A stretch of DNA of 64,000 bases from an uncultured Algibacter sp. (GCF_947495675.1 NZ_CANLZX010000001.1:124001-188000); one strand, 5' to 3'; positions 35,229 through 46,076 are shown, counted from the stretch's first letter. Numbers and translations: made by a program. Notes: generated by a model not told the origin, from the sequence alone.

Positions 35229-36563
35229 TTAATTGTTTTGAGCAAGTGGCATAAATATTTTTCTGAATTTTATAATAAGTGGTATACCTCGAGCAATAAT
35301 CCAAAATGTAATAGCAATAAATATGGCGTGGAGTTTATAACCTAAACTATCTAACCAAAAAAGTATAGGAATAAAAATAATAAAGGTTGAAAATAAAAGG
35401 ACATTTCGTAAATATTTCATTTTACCTAGACCCTTAAATATTCCGTCGAAAATGAAGGCTAAAGTACAAAGTGGTTGCATTAGGAGTACAATCCAGAAAA
35501 CATTATAAAAGGCTTCTAAAACCTCGGGTTCTTTAGTAAATATGCCCCCAATAGGGTAATAAAATATTGCACCAAGTAGGCCTAATAAGGCACCTATTAT
35601 AAGTCCGTATTTTATTAGTTTATTACTTAGTATCATTAAAGATGAATAGGCTTTTGCTCCATATAATTTACCAGATAAAATGTTTCCAGCACTTGCGTAA
35701 CCATCAACAATAAAAGCGCCCAAAAACCACAAATTTATAGCAATGGTGTATGCGGCAATATAATGAGCACCATAACTTGTAGCAAATGCGCTAGCATAAT
35801 ATAACGTTACATTTAAAGCTATAGTTCTTATAAATAAGTTAAGTATCATTAAAGCAAAACGTTTTATTTCTGGATTAAAAGGAAAGCTAGGTTTTAAAGG
35901 GATATTTGTTTTTTTGATAAGAAAATATGCCGAAAACGCAGCCATTAAAATTTGTGCTATGACACTTGCATATGCAGCACCTTTAATCCCCATTGGGTTA
36001 ACATAACCATTAATACCATAAACAAAAATAAAGTCTAGAATAATATTTGTTATTGCCCCAATAATAGCAATAATCATGGGGTAGTATGTGTTTTGTAAAC
36101 CACGAAACGCACCAAAAATTGCTATTGTAAATAAGGTAAAAGGAAATCCTAGAACCCTAATTTTATAATAAATAACAGAATAATCTAATATTAAATTAGA
36201 AGCGTTATAGAGTTTAAAAATTTGTTTAGCAAACGGATATGTACTGAATATAACAAGTATACTTATAGAAGTAATTATAAAAATAGCTTGTGATGGCAAG
36301 TTTTTTATTTGCTCTAATTTGTTTGCTCCAACATATTGTGATACTATAGAAGATATAGCACTTCTAGTTTGCCCCAATACCCAAATAAGCATAGACAAAA
36401 AAGTAGTAACAATACCAACCGCAGCTAAAGATTCGGTTGCGTTAATATTAATATTTCCAACAATGGCCGCATCAGTTAATGATAATATAGGTTCGGAAAC
36501 ACCAGAAATTAATGCTGGAATCGCCAATTTGTTTATATGTTTTAAACTAATGTTTATATTCAC
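35229..36563 (-). CDS. MATE-family efflux transporter
   Basis: The 444-residue membrane protein has about twelve hydrophobic helices in two homologous halves, with NKLAIPALISGVSEPILSLTDAAIVGN at the N-terminus, the position of the MATE signature. It exports toxins or metabolites by Na+ or H+ antiport; the substrate is unknown. Its start overlaps the GNAT gene stop by four bases (ATGA). It is followed by two microproteins and queD in the same direction. Confidence 0.92.
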   Translation of the reverse strand: MNINISLKHINKLAIPALISGVSEPILSLTDAAIVGNININATESLAAVGIVTTFLSMLIWVLGQTRSAISSIVSQYVGANKLEQIKNLPSQAIFIITSISILVIFSTYPFAKQIFKLYNASNLILDYSVIYYKIRVLGFPFTLFTIAIFGAFRGLQNTYYPMIIAIIGAITNIILDFIFVYGINGYVNPMGIKGAAYASVIAQILMAAFSAYFLIKKTNIPLKPSFPFNPEIKRFALMILNLFIRTIALNVTLYYASAFATSYGAHYIAAYTIAINLWFLGAFIVDGYASAGNILSGKLYGAKAYSSLMILSNKLIKYGLIIGALLGLLGAIFYYPIGGIFTKEPEVLEAFYNVFWIVLLMQPLCTLAFIFDGIFKGLGKMKYLRNVLLFSTFIIFIPILFWLDSLGYKLHAIFIAITFWIIARGIPLIIKFRKIFMPLAQNN

Positions 36564-37060
36564 AGTATTAGCTCATAACAGTAAAAAGAATGTTTACTTT
36601 GTTTTGGAAAATAGATCTCGCCAAGTTTATTGTACCCCCTAAGTTTATAAAATTTTTGATTTCTTTTATTTTGCGAAAAAGTATATAATCTTACAGATTT
36701 AAAACTATTTTCTTTTGCATAGGCTTCTGCAAAACTCATTAATTGTTTGGCAAAACCTTTTCTTTGATAATTAGGATGAATGGCCAAACGGTGAATATAT
36801 AAATTATTTTTGTTTGGTGTTAACCAAGAGACAGGGTTGTATTCTGGATCCATAAAAGTAGAAACTGTAATACAACCAATTATTTTGTCTTCAATATCTA
36901 AAACATAGCATTCTTCCTTTTCTATATCTTTTTTAAAAGCGGCCTTATTGGGGTAAAATTCATTCCATTGAAAAATATTTTTAGCAACCATATGTGCAGC
37001 ACATGCATTTGTTATTTTAATAATGCTATTTATATCATCATATGTTCCTTTTCGAATCAT
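36560..37060 (-). CDS. GNAT family N-acetyltransferase
   Basis: A 166-residue acetyltransferase with the acetyl-CoA loop HPNYQRKGFAKQLM (about 96-109) after the strand YIHRLAI, and a terminal strand RGYNKLGEIYF. Substrate unknown. It overlaps the MATE gene by four bases, so resistance-type coupling (modification plus efflux) is possible but speculative. It begins a leftward run that reaches queD. Confidence 0.88.
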   Translation of the reverse strand: MIRKGTYDDINSIIKITNACAAHMVAKNIFQWNEFYPNKAAFKKDIEKEECYVLDIEDKIIGCITVSTFMDPEYNPVSWLTPNKNNLYIHRLAIHPNYQRKGFAKQLMSFAEAYAKENSFKSVRLYTFSQNKRNQKFYKLRGYNKLGEIYFPKQSKHSFYCYELIL

Positions 37061-37119
37061 TTAAATGTTTTACTTTTGCTTCAAATTTATTGTAAATTTA
37101 GTTTCTAAACTTATTTGTT

Positions 37120-37914
37120 ATGAAGAATATTTTAGTTCCTGTTGGATCGTCTAAAAATGCATTGAGTCACTTACAATATGCCGTAGATTTTGCTGAAGCT
37201 TTTGGTGCAAAACTTTTTGTGGTGCAAGTGTATAATGTTTATACAAAAGCTGGTACTATGTTAAAAGTAGAGCCAATAATTGAAAGAGAGAGTAAAGCTT
37301 TTTTAGATGATTTGGTTTCAAAAATTGACACAAAGCATGTTGAAGTTATTGTAAAAACTTTAAAAGGTAAATTAATTGATACATTGGAATTGGCATGTAA
37401 AGTAGCAAACATCGATTTAGTTTTAATTGAACCAAGAACAAATTCTATAAAGGATGAGGTATATTTAGGTAAAACATCGGGTAAAATTATTAAGCAAATG
37501 GATGTTCCTGCGCTTATTATTCCTGAAGGTTATAAATTTTCTGCACCTTCTAATATTTTAATGGCAATTAAATCGGCTGTTATTAAAAAGGATAAGGTCT
37601 TAACGCCACTTAAGTCTTTATTAGATAATTTTAAAGCTACTGCCGACTTATTATTAGTAAAAACACCGTTTCATAAACAAGGAGATTTAGATGTAAATGA
37701 TGAATTAAAATCTATAGTGAACAAAATTACAAAAACGGAAAATGCTACGACTTTTCAAGGTGTTTTGTTGCATTTTGAATCCTATAAACCAGACATGCTA
37801 TGTGTGGTAAGACGTAAACGTGGTTTCTTTGCCAAGAAATGGGAAAAGAACACCATTCTTAAAAAAGATTTTCATAGTAAAATACCGGTTTTAGTTTTAA
37901 GCGGTTTGAAGTAG
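37120..37914 (+). CDS. universal stress protein family protein
   Basis: A 264-residue protein with an N-terminal UspA-type domain (MKNILVPVGSSKNALSHLQYAVDFA, about 1-135, with DLVLIEPRTNS) and a second, more divergent half (about 145-264). Two Usp-like halves are common in Bacteroidetes. It may bind nucleotide, but the canonical GxxGxS ATP loop is not clear: KTSGKIIKQMDVPALII carries part of it. It ends six bases before a tRNA-Ala gene. Confidence 0.85.
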   Translation: MKNILVPVGSSKNALSHLQYAVDFAEAFGAKLFVVQVYNVYTKAGTMLKVEPIIERESKAFLDDLVSKIDTKHVEVIVKTLKGKLIDTLELACKVANIDLVLIEPRTNSIKDEVYLGKTSGKIIKQMDVPALIIPEGYKFSAPSNILMAIKSAVIKKDKVLTPLKSLLDNFKATADLLLVKTPFHKQGDLDVNDELKSIVNKITKTENATTFQGVLLHFESYKPDMLCVVRRKRGFFAKKWEKNTILKKDFHSKIPVLVLSGLK

Positions 37915-37919
37915 TAAAT

Positions 37920-37993
37920 GGGGATGTAGCTCAGTTGGCTAGAGCGCTTGACTGGCAGTCAAGAGGTCGTGGGTTCGAATCCCATCTTCTCCA
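37920..37993 (+). tRNA. tRNA-Ala (GGC)
   Basis: A full cloverleaf: acceptor GGGGATG with CTTCTCC, D arm GCTC/GAGC, anticodon stem CTTGA/TCAAG with GGC at 37954-37956, T loop TTCGAAT. The G3-U70 wobble, the main alanine identity element, is present. There is one U6-U67 mismatch in the acceptor stem. Only part of the CCA follows (ACA). Confidence 0.93.
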
Positions 37994-38004
37994 CAGAAAA
38001 GAAT

Positions 38005-39666
38005 TTAAAATTCTTCATCATAATAAGTAGTAGCGTCTTCTAGAATTTCTTCTAGTTTTAATGTTTCGTTTTTAATTCTATTCTTATCCCAATCTAAATA
38101 GTAAACAAAATCATTTAAAATTAAAGACGCATTCTTTTTAATACTTAAAATATTAAAATATAACCTACCTGTTCGTCTTACAAAAAAATCGGTTAAACTA
38201 TTTGTCATTTCATAATTTATGCAATACCAAAGTTCAGCTCTAATTAAACGCTCAGAAATATCGGTATTTTTAAAGTTATCCATTTTATCTATTATAATGT
38301 CTGCCTGTTTTCCATAGTTAGAACATAAATACCATGAATAATAAGCGTTTTCATTACCAAAATTAGATAATTTATTTTCAAGATATTTTTGGTAAGCGCT
38401 TACCTCTAATACAGATTTAAGAGGTGGTTTAACCAAAATTATTTTATCTGTGTAAGATTTTTTTAATTGCTCTTTGCGTTTATTAGGAATGGCTTTTAAA
38501 ACCGTTTCTAAAACACGTTGTGCCATTTTTCTGTAACCAGTTAGTTTTCCACCAGCAATTGAAATAAGGCCACTTTTAGATATAAAAATTTCGTCTTTTC
38601 TAGACAATTCAGAAGGGTCTTTATCAGCTTCATGAATTAGTGGTCTAAGACCAGCCCAATTAGATTCTATATCGTTTAAGATTAAGTTAACTTTAAACAT
38701 GTTATTAACTGCTTTTAGCAAATAATTAGCATCTTTTTTAGTTGTTACAACTCGATCTAAATTTCCAGAATAATTAGTATCTGTGGTACCAATATAAGTT
38801 ACACGACCTCTTGGTATGGCAAAAATCATTCTGTCATCTGTATTATCAAAATAAACAGATTGTTTAATAGGTAGTTTATTGAAAGGTAATACAATATGAA
38901 CACCTTTTGTAAGGTGTAAATATTTATTGTTTATTGAAGCATCTTTTTTACGTAATGTGTCAACCCAAGGGCCTGCTGCCGAAACATAATGATGTGCTTT
39001 AATTGTTAGTTTATTATTTGAATTATGGTCTAGGCAATCAAGGCTTTCTATTTTAGAATTTTTATCATAATTAAACGATTGCATTTCACAATAATTAATT
39101 ATGGTTGCACCAAAGGAAGTTGCCTTTTTTAAAATCTCAATAGTAAGTCGTGCATCATCTGTTCTGTATTCAGCATAAAAACCACCACCTAAAACTTTAT
39201 TTTTGTTTAATAAAGGCTCTTTTAATATTGTCTCATTTTTATCAAGCATGATGCGTTTATCATCACCATCAACATCAGCTAAATAGTCATAAACTTTTAG
39301 GCCTATTGCAGTCATTATTTTGCCATATGTTCCCCCTTCAATTAAGGGTAATAACATTTTCTCTGGAACAACTAAATGTGGTGCTAATTTATGAACAATA
39401 GCTCGCTCTGTTCCAGATTCCCTTACCAACCCAATTTCAAATTGTTTTAGATAGCGTAAACCTCCATGAATTAACTTGGTTGATTTGTTGCTGGTTCCTG
39501 ATGCAAAATCATTTTTCTCAATAAGACAGACATTCAAACCACGAGATGCAGCATCAAGGGCTATTCCTGCTCCAGTAACACCGCCACCAATAATTGCTAA
39601 ATCAAATGTATTGGTAGCTACTGTTTTTAGCTGATTTCCTCTGTTTAAAATTGAAAAATTTATCAC
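38005..39666 (-). CDS. glpD: glycerol-3-phosphate dehydrogenase/oxidase
   Basis: GlpD oxidises glycerol 3-phosphate to dihydroxyacetone phosphate and passes electrons to quinones. The FAD loop LAIIGGGVTGAGIALDAASRG (about 23-43) and FASGTSNKSTKLIHGGLRYL are the family hallmarks; a C-terminal DAO-C-like helical domain covers about 400-553. No glycerol kinase or facilitator is adjacent. It is convergent with the tRNA-Ala and follows the alpha/beta hydrolase gene by 18 bases in the same direction. Confidence 0.95.
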   Translation of the reverse strand: MINFSILNRGNQLKTVATNTFDLAIIGGGVTGAGIALDAASRGLNVCLIEKNDFASGTSNKSTKLIHGGLRYLKQFEIGLVRESGTERAIVHKLAPHLVVPEKMLLPLIEGGTYGKIMTAIGLKVYDYLADVDGDDKRIMLDKNETILKEPLLNKNKVLGGGFYAEYRTDDARLTIEILKKATSFGATIINYCEMQSFNYDKNSKIESLDCLDHNSNNKLTIKAHHYVSAAGPWVDTLRKKDASINNKYLHLTKGVHIVLPFNKLPIKQSVYFDNTDDRMIFAIPRGRVTYIGTTDTNYSGNLDRVVTTKKDANYLLKAVNNMFKVNLILNDIESNWAGLRPLIHEADKDPSELSRKDEIFISKSGLISIAGGKLTGYRKMAQRVLETVLKAIPNKRKEQLKKSYTDKIILVKPPLKSVLEVSAYQKYLENKLSNFGNENAYYSWYLCSNYGKQADIIIDKMDNFKNTDISERLIRAELWYCINYEMTNSLTDFFVRRTGRLYFNILSIKKNASLILNDFVYYLDWDKNRIKNETLKLEEILEDATTYYDEEF

Positions 39667-39684
39667 ACGCTTATTTTCTACAAA

Positions 39685-40524
39685 TTAGTTTAAAAAATTG
39701 ATTATTTTATCTGTAGTGTCTTTTAAGTTTTTAGGTAATTCTTTTTTGTTCCATGGATGTGAGGCTTCAAAAACGTGATTAGCATTTTCTATGATTAATA
39801 TTTCACTATTTGAATTCCATTTATGAAGCTCGTAAGCCTCGTCAATTAATACACTTGTATCTCCACTTCCATGTATTATTAAATACGGTATTTTTAAATT
39901 TGAAACAGCTCTTTTTATTGTAAGTCTTTTTTTATTTGAAATAAAGTCTTCATAAAACTGATAATAATGGGGCATTTGTTGTTTTGTACGCCCATTTAAA
40001 ACAAATTTCACACCATCTTTTTTCCATTGTTCTAAGTTGCCAATTGTAGCTGTTCTTTTCTCAAAACAAGAAACACCAGCAAGACTTACAACTTTTTTTA
40101 TACGATTTTCTTCTTCTGCTTTTATAGTTATAATACCTCCAGCTCTACTATGTCCAATTAGGTTAATATTATTAGTATTCGCTTCTTTTTTATAATCATT
40201 AATTGTACTAATCCAATCAATAATAGTTTCTAAATCATCTAATTCTTTTGTGTAATTGTTGTTTCCAAAGGCTTCTAAATCATTAAAATCTATGGGTTGT
40301 TCAACCGTTCCTCCATTATGAGAGAAATTAAATTTTATAAAAAAGAATCCAGCATTAGCAAATGCCTTTGCCATTAAATCCCATGCTCCCCAGTCTTTAA
40401 AACCCTTATAGCCATGACAAAATATAATAATTGGTTTTAATGTATTTTTCTCATTAAAAAAAACATCTGTAATAATTGGTTTTGTATGTTTACCTGGAAC
40501 GATTATATTTTTTGTGATAGTCAT
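39685..40524 (-). CDS. alpha/beta hydrolase
   Basis: About 279 residues with the hydrolase fold: IIFCHGYKGFKDW at the oxyanion loop, nucleophile Ser in GHSRAGG, and a late His in ENANHVF as the catalytic base. It resembles dienelactone hydrolase or esterase-type proteins; substrate unknown. I start at ATG 40524, four bases after the stop of the AddB-like gene; an ATG at 40545 would overlap that gene by 17 bases and add MKKKFNT. Both are plausible. Confidence 0.85.
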   Translation of the reverse strand: MTITKNIIVPGKHTKPIITDVFFNEKNTLKPIIIFCHGYKGFKDWGAWDLMAKAFANAGFFFIKFNFSHNGGTVEQPIDFNDLEAFGNNNYTKELDDLETIIDWISTINDYKKEANTNNINLIGHSRAGGIITIKAEEENRIKKVVSLAGVSCFEKRTATIGNLEQWKKDGVKFVLNGRTKQQMPHYYQFYEDFISNKKRLTIKRAVSNLKIPYLIIHGSGDTSVLIDEAYELHKWNSNSEILIIENANHVFEASHPWNKKELPKNLKDTTDKIINFLN

Positions 40525-40528
40525 AGTA

Positions 40529-43288
40529 TTAAATTTCTTTTTCAATAAAATCTATTTGAGGATTACAAATTTCAATTATTAATTTTTTTAATTCAATTTC
40601 AAAAGCATCTAAAGTATCATTAGTAATTAGTGAATCTTTTTTTGCATAGCTGCCAGATTTGTCTTTTTTTGCGAATTTCAAAAAGCCTTCTTTCAAATTT
40701 TTAAAAGAAATAATACCAGCTTCTACTGGTAATTGAATCTTTTTTTCTTTGTACATCATAAAAGCATAAGTTAAAATTTGAAAACTTTTGCTGTATTTTT
40801 TATAATCGGTAGTAATGTCTTCCCAATTAACAATTTCCACTTCATTTTGCTGTACTTTGCCTGTTTTATAATCTATAATTCTAGTTACTCCATTACATTC
40901 ATCAACGCGATCAACTTTACCAGTAATTTTAACGGGGAATTTTAATTCTGGAATTTTAATTTCAAAATTATTATTAGTTTCAATAGCAATTATTTTTATT
41001 TTATCTCCAGCTTTTAAAGCTTTTATTTCTAAGTCTAAAAAATTTGATACAAAGCGTTTTGCTATTTCAAAAATAATTAAATTTTTTCCTGTTGTAATAT
41101 CACCTTCTTTATATTCATTTTTAAAATGTTGTGTAACCTTTTGTTCTATATTAGATTTTAAATTTTCAACATTATTAATAGTTAAAAAGCTATTAACAAA
41201 TGGCTTATAAAAGTCTTCTAGTGTGTTGTGCACAACAGTACCAAGTGTATTTGCTGCTACTGTTTCTTCAACATCGTCGTGGTCCTTAATTTTTAAAATT
41301 TTCTGATAATAAAAATCAATAGGATTTCTAATATAGCTAGTTAAAGATGAAGGTGAAAACCCATTACTGGCCAACTTAATTATTTGTTTTTCTAATTCAT
41401 TTGTTTTTTTTACAACATTTAAATTTGTTTGAATGATTGGAACTTGAGGTGTAATAATTTGATGATTAATGTTATGAATTCCCTCTATTTCTAGTTGCGT
41501 AATAAATCGACTTTTTTCTCCTCCGGTTAAAACATCAGCTTCAGTATTATATACTATATAAATGTTTTTTGCGCGTTGTAAAAGCCTATAAAAGTGATAT
41601 GTATAAACAGCGTCTTTTTCCTTATAAGTTGGTAAGTTGTTTTCTAACTTTACATCAAAAGGTATAAAAGAATTGTTACTTTTGCCTGCAGGTAAAATAC
41701 CTTCATTAACTGATGAAATAATGACTGTTTCAAAATCAAGAACACGTGATTCTAACATACCCATAACTTGTAACCCTTGAAGAGGCTCTCCTTGAAAATC
41801 TAATGATTCAATGCTTAAAAGCTCTTTGTAAATACTGTATAAGGTTGAAATATCTTTTATGTGTGTGTGTTCTATATTTAGTCTTGATAGTTCATTAAAT
41901 AGTTCATTAAAACGAAATACATATTCTAAAGATAATAAGTTTGATGCTTTATTCTTGTCTAAAGCAGCCTTAATAGTTAATATTAAACTTAAGCAATTTT
42001 CTAAGGACTTATTTATTGAGTTTCCCCAATTTGAGAATAATATTTCTAGAATAGATTTTGCTTTTTCTGCTATTTCAATTAATCGATTAGTATTTATAAA
42101 AACAAGATTATTTTCGTCAATGGTCTTAATGATTTTTGAGGCGTAATCTATGCCTTCAATAGATAATAATGGTCTAATAAATTGATGCGAAATAATGTTG
42201 ATGATATCTTTATAGTAAAATGAATTTGAATTTGTTTTATGTAAATTAAATAACGCATCGAATAATGAAGCTAACGGAATTGACTTTAAAGGAAACCCCA
42301 TTGTAATATTTAATGCTTGGATTGAAGTAGGGATGGAATTAAGAACTGGGATTAATAAATTTTCATCTCCTAAAATAACAGCAGTATTATTCAATGAATT
42401 ATTATTTTCTTGTAAATCATTTAAAAGAGAACCAATATATTTTGCTTGACCAATGTTTTTAGGAATACCAAAGGTTGATATGTTTTTGTTTTTTGAATAA
42501 TTTTCGGTTATCCAATTAAATGGTTTTTCTTTAAAGTAGTCCCATTTTTTTAAATGGTGCCTTGTAAATAATGCAGCATCATGTTTTATGTTATTCATAA
42601 ATATCTTGTCGATATCCCAGTATATTTCTGCTAAATTATTTTGAAGTAATTTTTGAATGATGGTTTCTTCTGAAGTGTTTAAAGCATTAAATCCCACAAA
42701 AACATGTTTTTTATTTGTGTTGTTTTTGATATAGGTTTCTAAATTTTTAACAGCTTCCCTATAAACAAGACCTTGATATCCTATGTTTTTATTTAATAGG
42801 TGATCTGTAAAATGTGTGTAATAGCTGTATAATTTATTCCAGAAAGAAAGGTAGTTTTTAACAAAATCGGTCTTCTTTTTTTCAAGCGACCAATGTTTTA
42901 AATCTTGTATAGCACTTAAATAATTGAAAATCTTTTCTTGAGGAATCAAATAACGATCAATCTCGTTAAAATCTTGAATTAAGATTTGTGCCCACTTTGT
43001 AAAAGACTCAAAAGACTCTAAATTTTCTTTTTTTGTTAATTGTGTATATGTGGTATAAAATTCAAAAATAAGCTCTGTGTTGGATATATATTTAAGTTCA
43101 GATAAGTCTTCAACAAACTCTTCAATACTTAATATATGTGGAGCAAATATTGTTTGATTAACAATACCTGATAGTTGATGTTTTAAAAAAAGACCAGCTC
43201 TTTTGCTCGGTAATACAAAGGTTAAATCAGATAGGTTTTGATTGTTTTTTTGTAAGTCATTTAAAACATCGTGAATAAAAGTAGTCAT
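40529..43288 (-). CDS. AddB-like helicase/nuclease subunit (PD-(D/E)XK nuclease)
   Basis: The 919-residue protein starts with a degenerate P-loop region (FVLPSKRAGLFLKHQL), has a UvrD/AddB-like body, and ends with a RecB-family nuclease with IDYKTG (Asp806) and downstream YxxQ-like FQILTYAF. The role is double-strand break processing together with the AddA-like protein at 46077. Iron-sulfur cysteines of Bacillus AddB were not evident. Between the two subunits lie ompA and kbl, so they are not one transcript. A pure PD-(D/E)XK protein without helicase activity is an alternative. Confidence 0.85.
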   Translation of the reverse strand: MTTFIHDVLNDLQKNNQNLSDLTFVLPSKRAGLFLKHQLSGIVNQTIFAPHILSIEEFVEDLSELKYISNTELIFEFYTTYTQLTKKENLESFESFTKWAQILIQDFNEIDRYLIPQEKIFNYLSAIQDLKHWSLEKKKTDFVKNYLSFWNKLYSYYTHFTDHLLNKNIGYQGLVYREAVKNLETYIKNNTNKKHVFVGFNALNTSEETIIQKLLQNNLAEIYWDIDKIFMNNIKHDAALFTRHHLKKWDYFKEKPFNWITENYSKNKNISTFGIPKNIGQAKYIGSLLNDLQENNNSLNNTAVILGDENLLIPVLNSIPTSIQALNITMGFPLKSIPLASLFDALFNLHKTNSNSFYYKDIINIISHQFIRPLLSIEGIDYASKIIKTIDENNLVFINTNRLIEIAEKAKSILEILFSNWGNSINKSLENCLSLILTIKAALDKNKASNLLSLEYVFRFNELFNELSRLNIEHTHIKDISTLYSIYKELLSIESLDFQGEPLQGLQVMGMLESRVLDFETVIISSVNEGILPAGKSNNSFIPFDVKLENNLPTYKEKDAVYTYHFYRLLQRAKNIYIVYNTEADVLTGGEKSRFITQLEIEGIHNINHQIITPQVPIIQTNLNVVKKTNELEKQIIKLASNGFSPSSLTSYIRNPIDFYYQKILKIKDHDDVEETVAANTLGTVVHNTLEDFYKPFVNSFLTINNVENLKSNIEQKVTQHFKNEYKEGDITTGKNLIIFEIAKRFVSNFLDLEIKALKAGDKIKIIAIETNNNFEIKIPELKFPVKITGKVDRVDECNGVTRIIDYKTGKVQQNEVEIVNWEDITTDYKKYSKSFQILTYAFMMYKEKKIQLPVEAGIISFKNLKEGFLKFAKKDKSGSYAKKDSLITNDTLDAFEIELKKLIIEICNPQIDFIEKEI

Positions 43289-43298
43289 TGTATAAAAA

Positions 43299-43333
43299 TA
43301 AAAAACGCTTCGGAATAACCGAAGCGTTTTTCA
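43299..43333 (-). terminator. Rho-independent terminator after the OmpA/TSP3 gene
   Basis: AAAAACGCTTCGG at 43301-43313 pairs with CCGAAGCGTTTTT at 43319-43331. It lies 29 bases past the OmpA stop on the minus strand and is followed there by a T-rich run. It is also just upstream of the AddB-like start. Confidence 0.9.
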
Positions 43334-43361
43334 AAACTTATTATTTTAAAATTAAGTTAGC

Positions 43362-44738
43362 TTATTTTGCTAAGTTAATTTCTACACGTCTGTTGTTAGC
43401 TCTACCAGCTCTAGTTTTGTTAGAATCAATTGGTCTAGATTCTCCATATCCAAGAGCAGATAATCTGAAAGCATCGATACCATTTTGAACTAAGTATTCT
43501 TTTACAGAATTAGCTCTAGAATCAGATAATCTTTGGTTTAATTTATCGCTACCTACACTATCAGTATGACCTTCAACTGTAAATTTAGCAGTAGGGTATT
43601 CTTTAAGAATTCCGATAATATCACCTAATACAGCAGCAGATTGTGCTTTAATTGTTGCTTTACCAGTATCAAATAAGATTGTTTTAGCATACTCATTAAG
43701 AGTTGCTTGAACAGCTTGAGTTACTTCAGGACAACCATTGTTAGCAACAGTACCTTTAACATCTGGACATTTGTCATCTTTGTCTAATACACCGTCACCG
43801 TCTTTATCAGCCCAAGGACAACCTTTGTTTGCAGAAGGACCTGCTTCATTAGGACAAGCATCATCAGCATCAGTTACACCATCACCATCAGCATCAGGAC
43901 AACCGTTTAAAGCTTTTAAACCAGCAACTGTAGGACAGTTATCTTTGTTATCAGCAATACCATCACCATCACTATCAGGACAACCGTTAAGTTCAGCTAA
44001 ACCAGCTTCATTAGGACAATCATCTTTACTATCTTCAATTCCGTCACCATCAGTATCTGGACAACCATTGAAAGCTTCTAAACCAGCAACGTCTGGACAA
44101 GCATCATCTTTGTCATATATTCCGTCACCATCAGTATCAGTTCCACCAAACTTGATAGAAATACCAGCTGAATGTTGGAAATGAGAACTTAAGTAATCTT
44201 CAAATGCATGTTTGTAAGATGTTTGAAGTGATAAACCAATGTTTTCACTAAACCATACATTGAAACCTAAAGTACCATTTAATGTACCAGCTCCAATTTC
44301 ATCAATCCAAGTGTAACCACCACCAACTCCTACAAAAGGATCGATAGTTGTTCCTTCAAGGAAGTTATATTTAATTGTACCATCTAATCCGTAATAAGAT
44401 AAATCAGCAACATTGTTAGTTACGTCAGGACCTTTACTAATATCTCCCCATTTCTCTATTTTATTTAAAGATCCAGTAATTCCAAAAGAAATACCATCAC
44501 TTAAATATTTAGATACAGAAATAGTTGATAAAGAAGGTAAAATGTTCCAGTGATCAGAAGCATTAAAATATTCGTCACCGAAAGTTTCACTAAATAGCCC
44601 ACCGTCTCCATTAGGGTATGCATCAACTGCGTTTACACCAATAGTAATTTGCCATGGGTTGTTTTTGTCTTGCGCATTAGCGTTGCTATAACCAAGTACA
44701 AGCAACATAGCGAACAATAATCTGCTAAGATTTTTCAT
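43362..44738 (-). CDS. OmpA-family outer-membrane protein with thrombospondin type 3 repeats
   Basis: The 458-residue protein has a signal peptide ([22 protein letters not shown]), an N-terminal beta-barrel-like domain (about 25-195), five Ca2+-binding TSP3 units of the form DxDGDGxxDxxDxCP (about 198-330), and a C-terminal OmpA domain (about 345-455, with [24 protein letters not shown]) that binds peptidoglycan. It anchors the outer membrane and is probably very abundant, which fits its excellent promoter. I start at ATG 44738, two codons inside the first ATG, because MKNLSRLL has the usual signal-peptide n-region. Confidence 0.93.
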   Translation of the reverse strand: MKNLSRLLFAMLLVLGYSNANAQDKNNPWQITIGVNAVDAYPNGDGGLFSETFGDEYFNASDHWNILPSLSTISVSKYLSDGISFGITGSLNKIEKWGDISKGPDVTNNVADLSYYGLDGTIKYNFLEGTTIDPFVGVGGGYTWIDEIGAGTLNGTLGFNVWFSENIGLSLQTSYKHAFEDYLSSHFQHSAGISIKFGGTDTDGDGIYDKDDACPDVAGLEAFNGCPDTDGDGIEDSKDDCPNEAGLAELNGCPDSDGDGIADNKDNCPTVAGLKALNGCPDADGDGVTDADDACPNEAGPSANKGCPWADKDGDGVLDKDDKCPDVKGTVANNGCPEVTQAVQATLNEYAKTILFDTGKATIKAQSAAVLGDIIGILKEYPTAKFTVEGHTDSVGSDKLNQRLSDSRANSVKEYLVQNGIDAFRLSALGYGESRPIDSNKTRAGRANNRRVEINLAK

Positions 44739-44773
44739 ATTCAAAAGTTTAATTTTTAAGTGTTAATTGTCTG

Positions 44774-44804
44774 CAAAAGTAAGTTGTTAAATGTTATTAA
44801 CAAA
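44774..44804 (-). promoter_or_regulatory. canonical Bacteroidota promoter for the OmpA/TSP3 gene
   Basis: On the minus strand a TTTG box (44801-44804) is followed after exactly 19 bases by TACTTTTG (44774-44781), a textbook TTTG-N19-TAnnTTTG promoter. The predicted start near 44767 leaves a leader of about 30 bases. Confidence 0.75.
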
Positions 44805-44861
44805 GACAAATATATAAAAAAATAGCAGATATATACAGTTAGTCGATAGTTCATAATGAAT

Positions 44862-46055
44862 TTAGATAACATTAAGAGCTTTTCCGACTTTAACAAAGGC
44901 TCTGAGAGCTTTGTCTAAATGTGATTTAGTATGTGCTGCCGAGAGTTGTACTCGTATTCTGGCTTTTTCTTTGGGAACTACAGGAAAAAAGAAGCCAATT
45001 ACATAAATTCCTTCTTTTAAAAGGTGATTTGCCATGGTTTGAGATAATTTTGCGTCATATAACATAACTGGAACAATAGTAGAATCTCCATCTACAATAT
45101 CAAAACCAGCAGATTTTATCCCTTTTTTGAAATAATTAGTATTCCATTCTAATGTGTCTCTTAGCTCTGTATTGTTAGTTAACATATCAAAAACCTTTAT
45201 GGAAGCTCCAACAATTGCTGGGGCTAATGAATTGGAAAACAAATATGGTCTAGAGCGTTGTCGCAACATATCTATTATTTCTTTTTTACCTGTTGTATAA
45301 CCACCCATAGCACCCCCTAAAGCTTTTCCTAGGGTTCCTGTAATAATATCAATACGATTCATTACCCCTTTTTCTTCAAGAGTGCCTCTGCCAGTTTTAC
45401 CAATAAAACCCGCTGCATGACACTCGTCAATCATAACTAAGGCGTCATATTTATCGGCTAAATCACAAATTTTATCTAATGGAGCAACTAAACCATCCAT
45501 AGAAAACACCCCATCTGTTACTATAATTTTAAATCTTGCATTGTTTTTGTTAGCAATAATTAGTTGATTTTCTAAATCAACCATATCATTATTATTGTAA
45601 CGGTACCTAGCGGCTTTACACAAGCGTACACCATCTATAATAGAAGCATGGTTTAATGAATCTGAAATAATAGCATCATCTTTACCTAATAAAGGTTCAA
45701 AAACACCTCCGTTAGCATCAAAAGCTGCTGCATATAATATGGTGTCTTCTGTTTCGTAGAAATCTGATATTTTTTGCTCTAATTCTTTGTGAATATCTTG
45801 TGTACCACAAATAAATCGAACAGAGCTCATGCCAAAACCATGTGTGTCCATAGTATCTTTGGCCGCTTTAATAACTTCAGGGTGCGATGATAAACCTAAA
45901 TAATTGTTGGCACAAAAATTTAAAACGGTTTCACCAGTATTTAAAGTTATTTCAGCTCCTTGTGCAGATGTAATAATACGTTCTTCTTTATAAAGTCCAT
46001 TTTTTTTTATGTCTTGAAGCTGTTCTTGAAGATGATATTTCAGTTTTCCGTACAT
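44862..46055 (-). CDS. kbl: glycine C-acetyltransferase (2-amino-3-ketobutyrate CoA ligase)
   Basis: Kbl is a PLP enzyme that cleaves 2-amino-3-ketobutyrate to glycine and acetyl-CoA in threonine breakdown. The PLP lysine is Lys244 in [14 protein letters not shown]; the [15 protein letters not shown] motif and [13 protein letters not shown] are also present. The length of 397 is canonical. No threonine dehydrogenase gene is adjacent. It follows the AddA-like gene by 21 bases in the same direction, an arrangement often seen in flavobacteria. Confidence 0.95.
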   Translation of the reverse strand: MYGKLKYHLQEQLQDIKKNGLYKEERIITSAQGAEITLNTGETVLNFCANNYLGLSSHPEVIKAAKDTMDTHGFGMSSVRFICGTQDIHKELEQKISDFYETEDTILYAAAFDANGGVFEPLLGKDDAIISDSLNHASIIDGVRLCKAARYRYNNNDMVDLENQLIIANKNNARFKIIVTDGVFSMDGLVAPLDKICDLADKYDALVMIDECHAAGFIGKTGRGTLEEKGVMNRIDIITGTLGKALGGAMGGYTTGKKEIIDMLRQRSRPYLFSNSLAPAIVGASIKVFDMLTNNTELRDTLEWNTNYFKKGIKSAGFDIVDGDSTIVPVMLYDAKLSQTMANHLLKEGIYVIGFFFPVVPKEKARIRVQLSAAHTKSHLDKALRAFVKVGKALNVI

Positions 46056-46076
46056 TTTGTTGCGTTTTACGCAAAT

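Noticed and set aside
43950..44130. Regular repeats in the OmpA gene as a CRISPR array
   Set aside because: They are in-frame DxDGDG coding repeats with no fixed spacer pattern and no cas genes.
43738..44184. Plus-strand frame of 148 codons opposite the OmpA gene
   Set aside because: Its repetitive Ser/Pro text is the antisense image of the TSP3 repeats.
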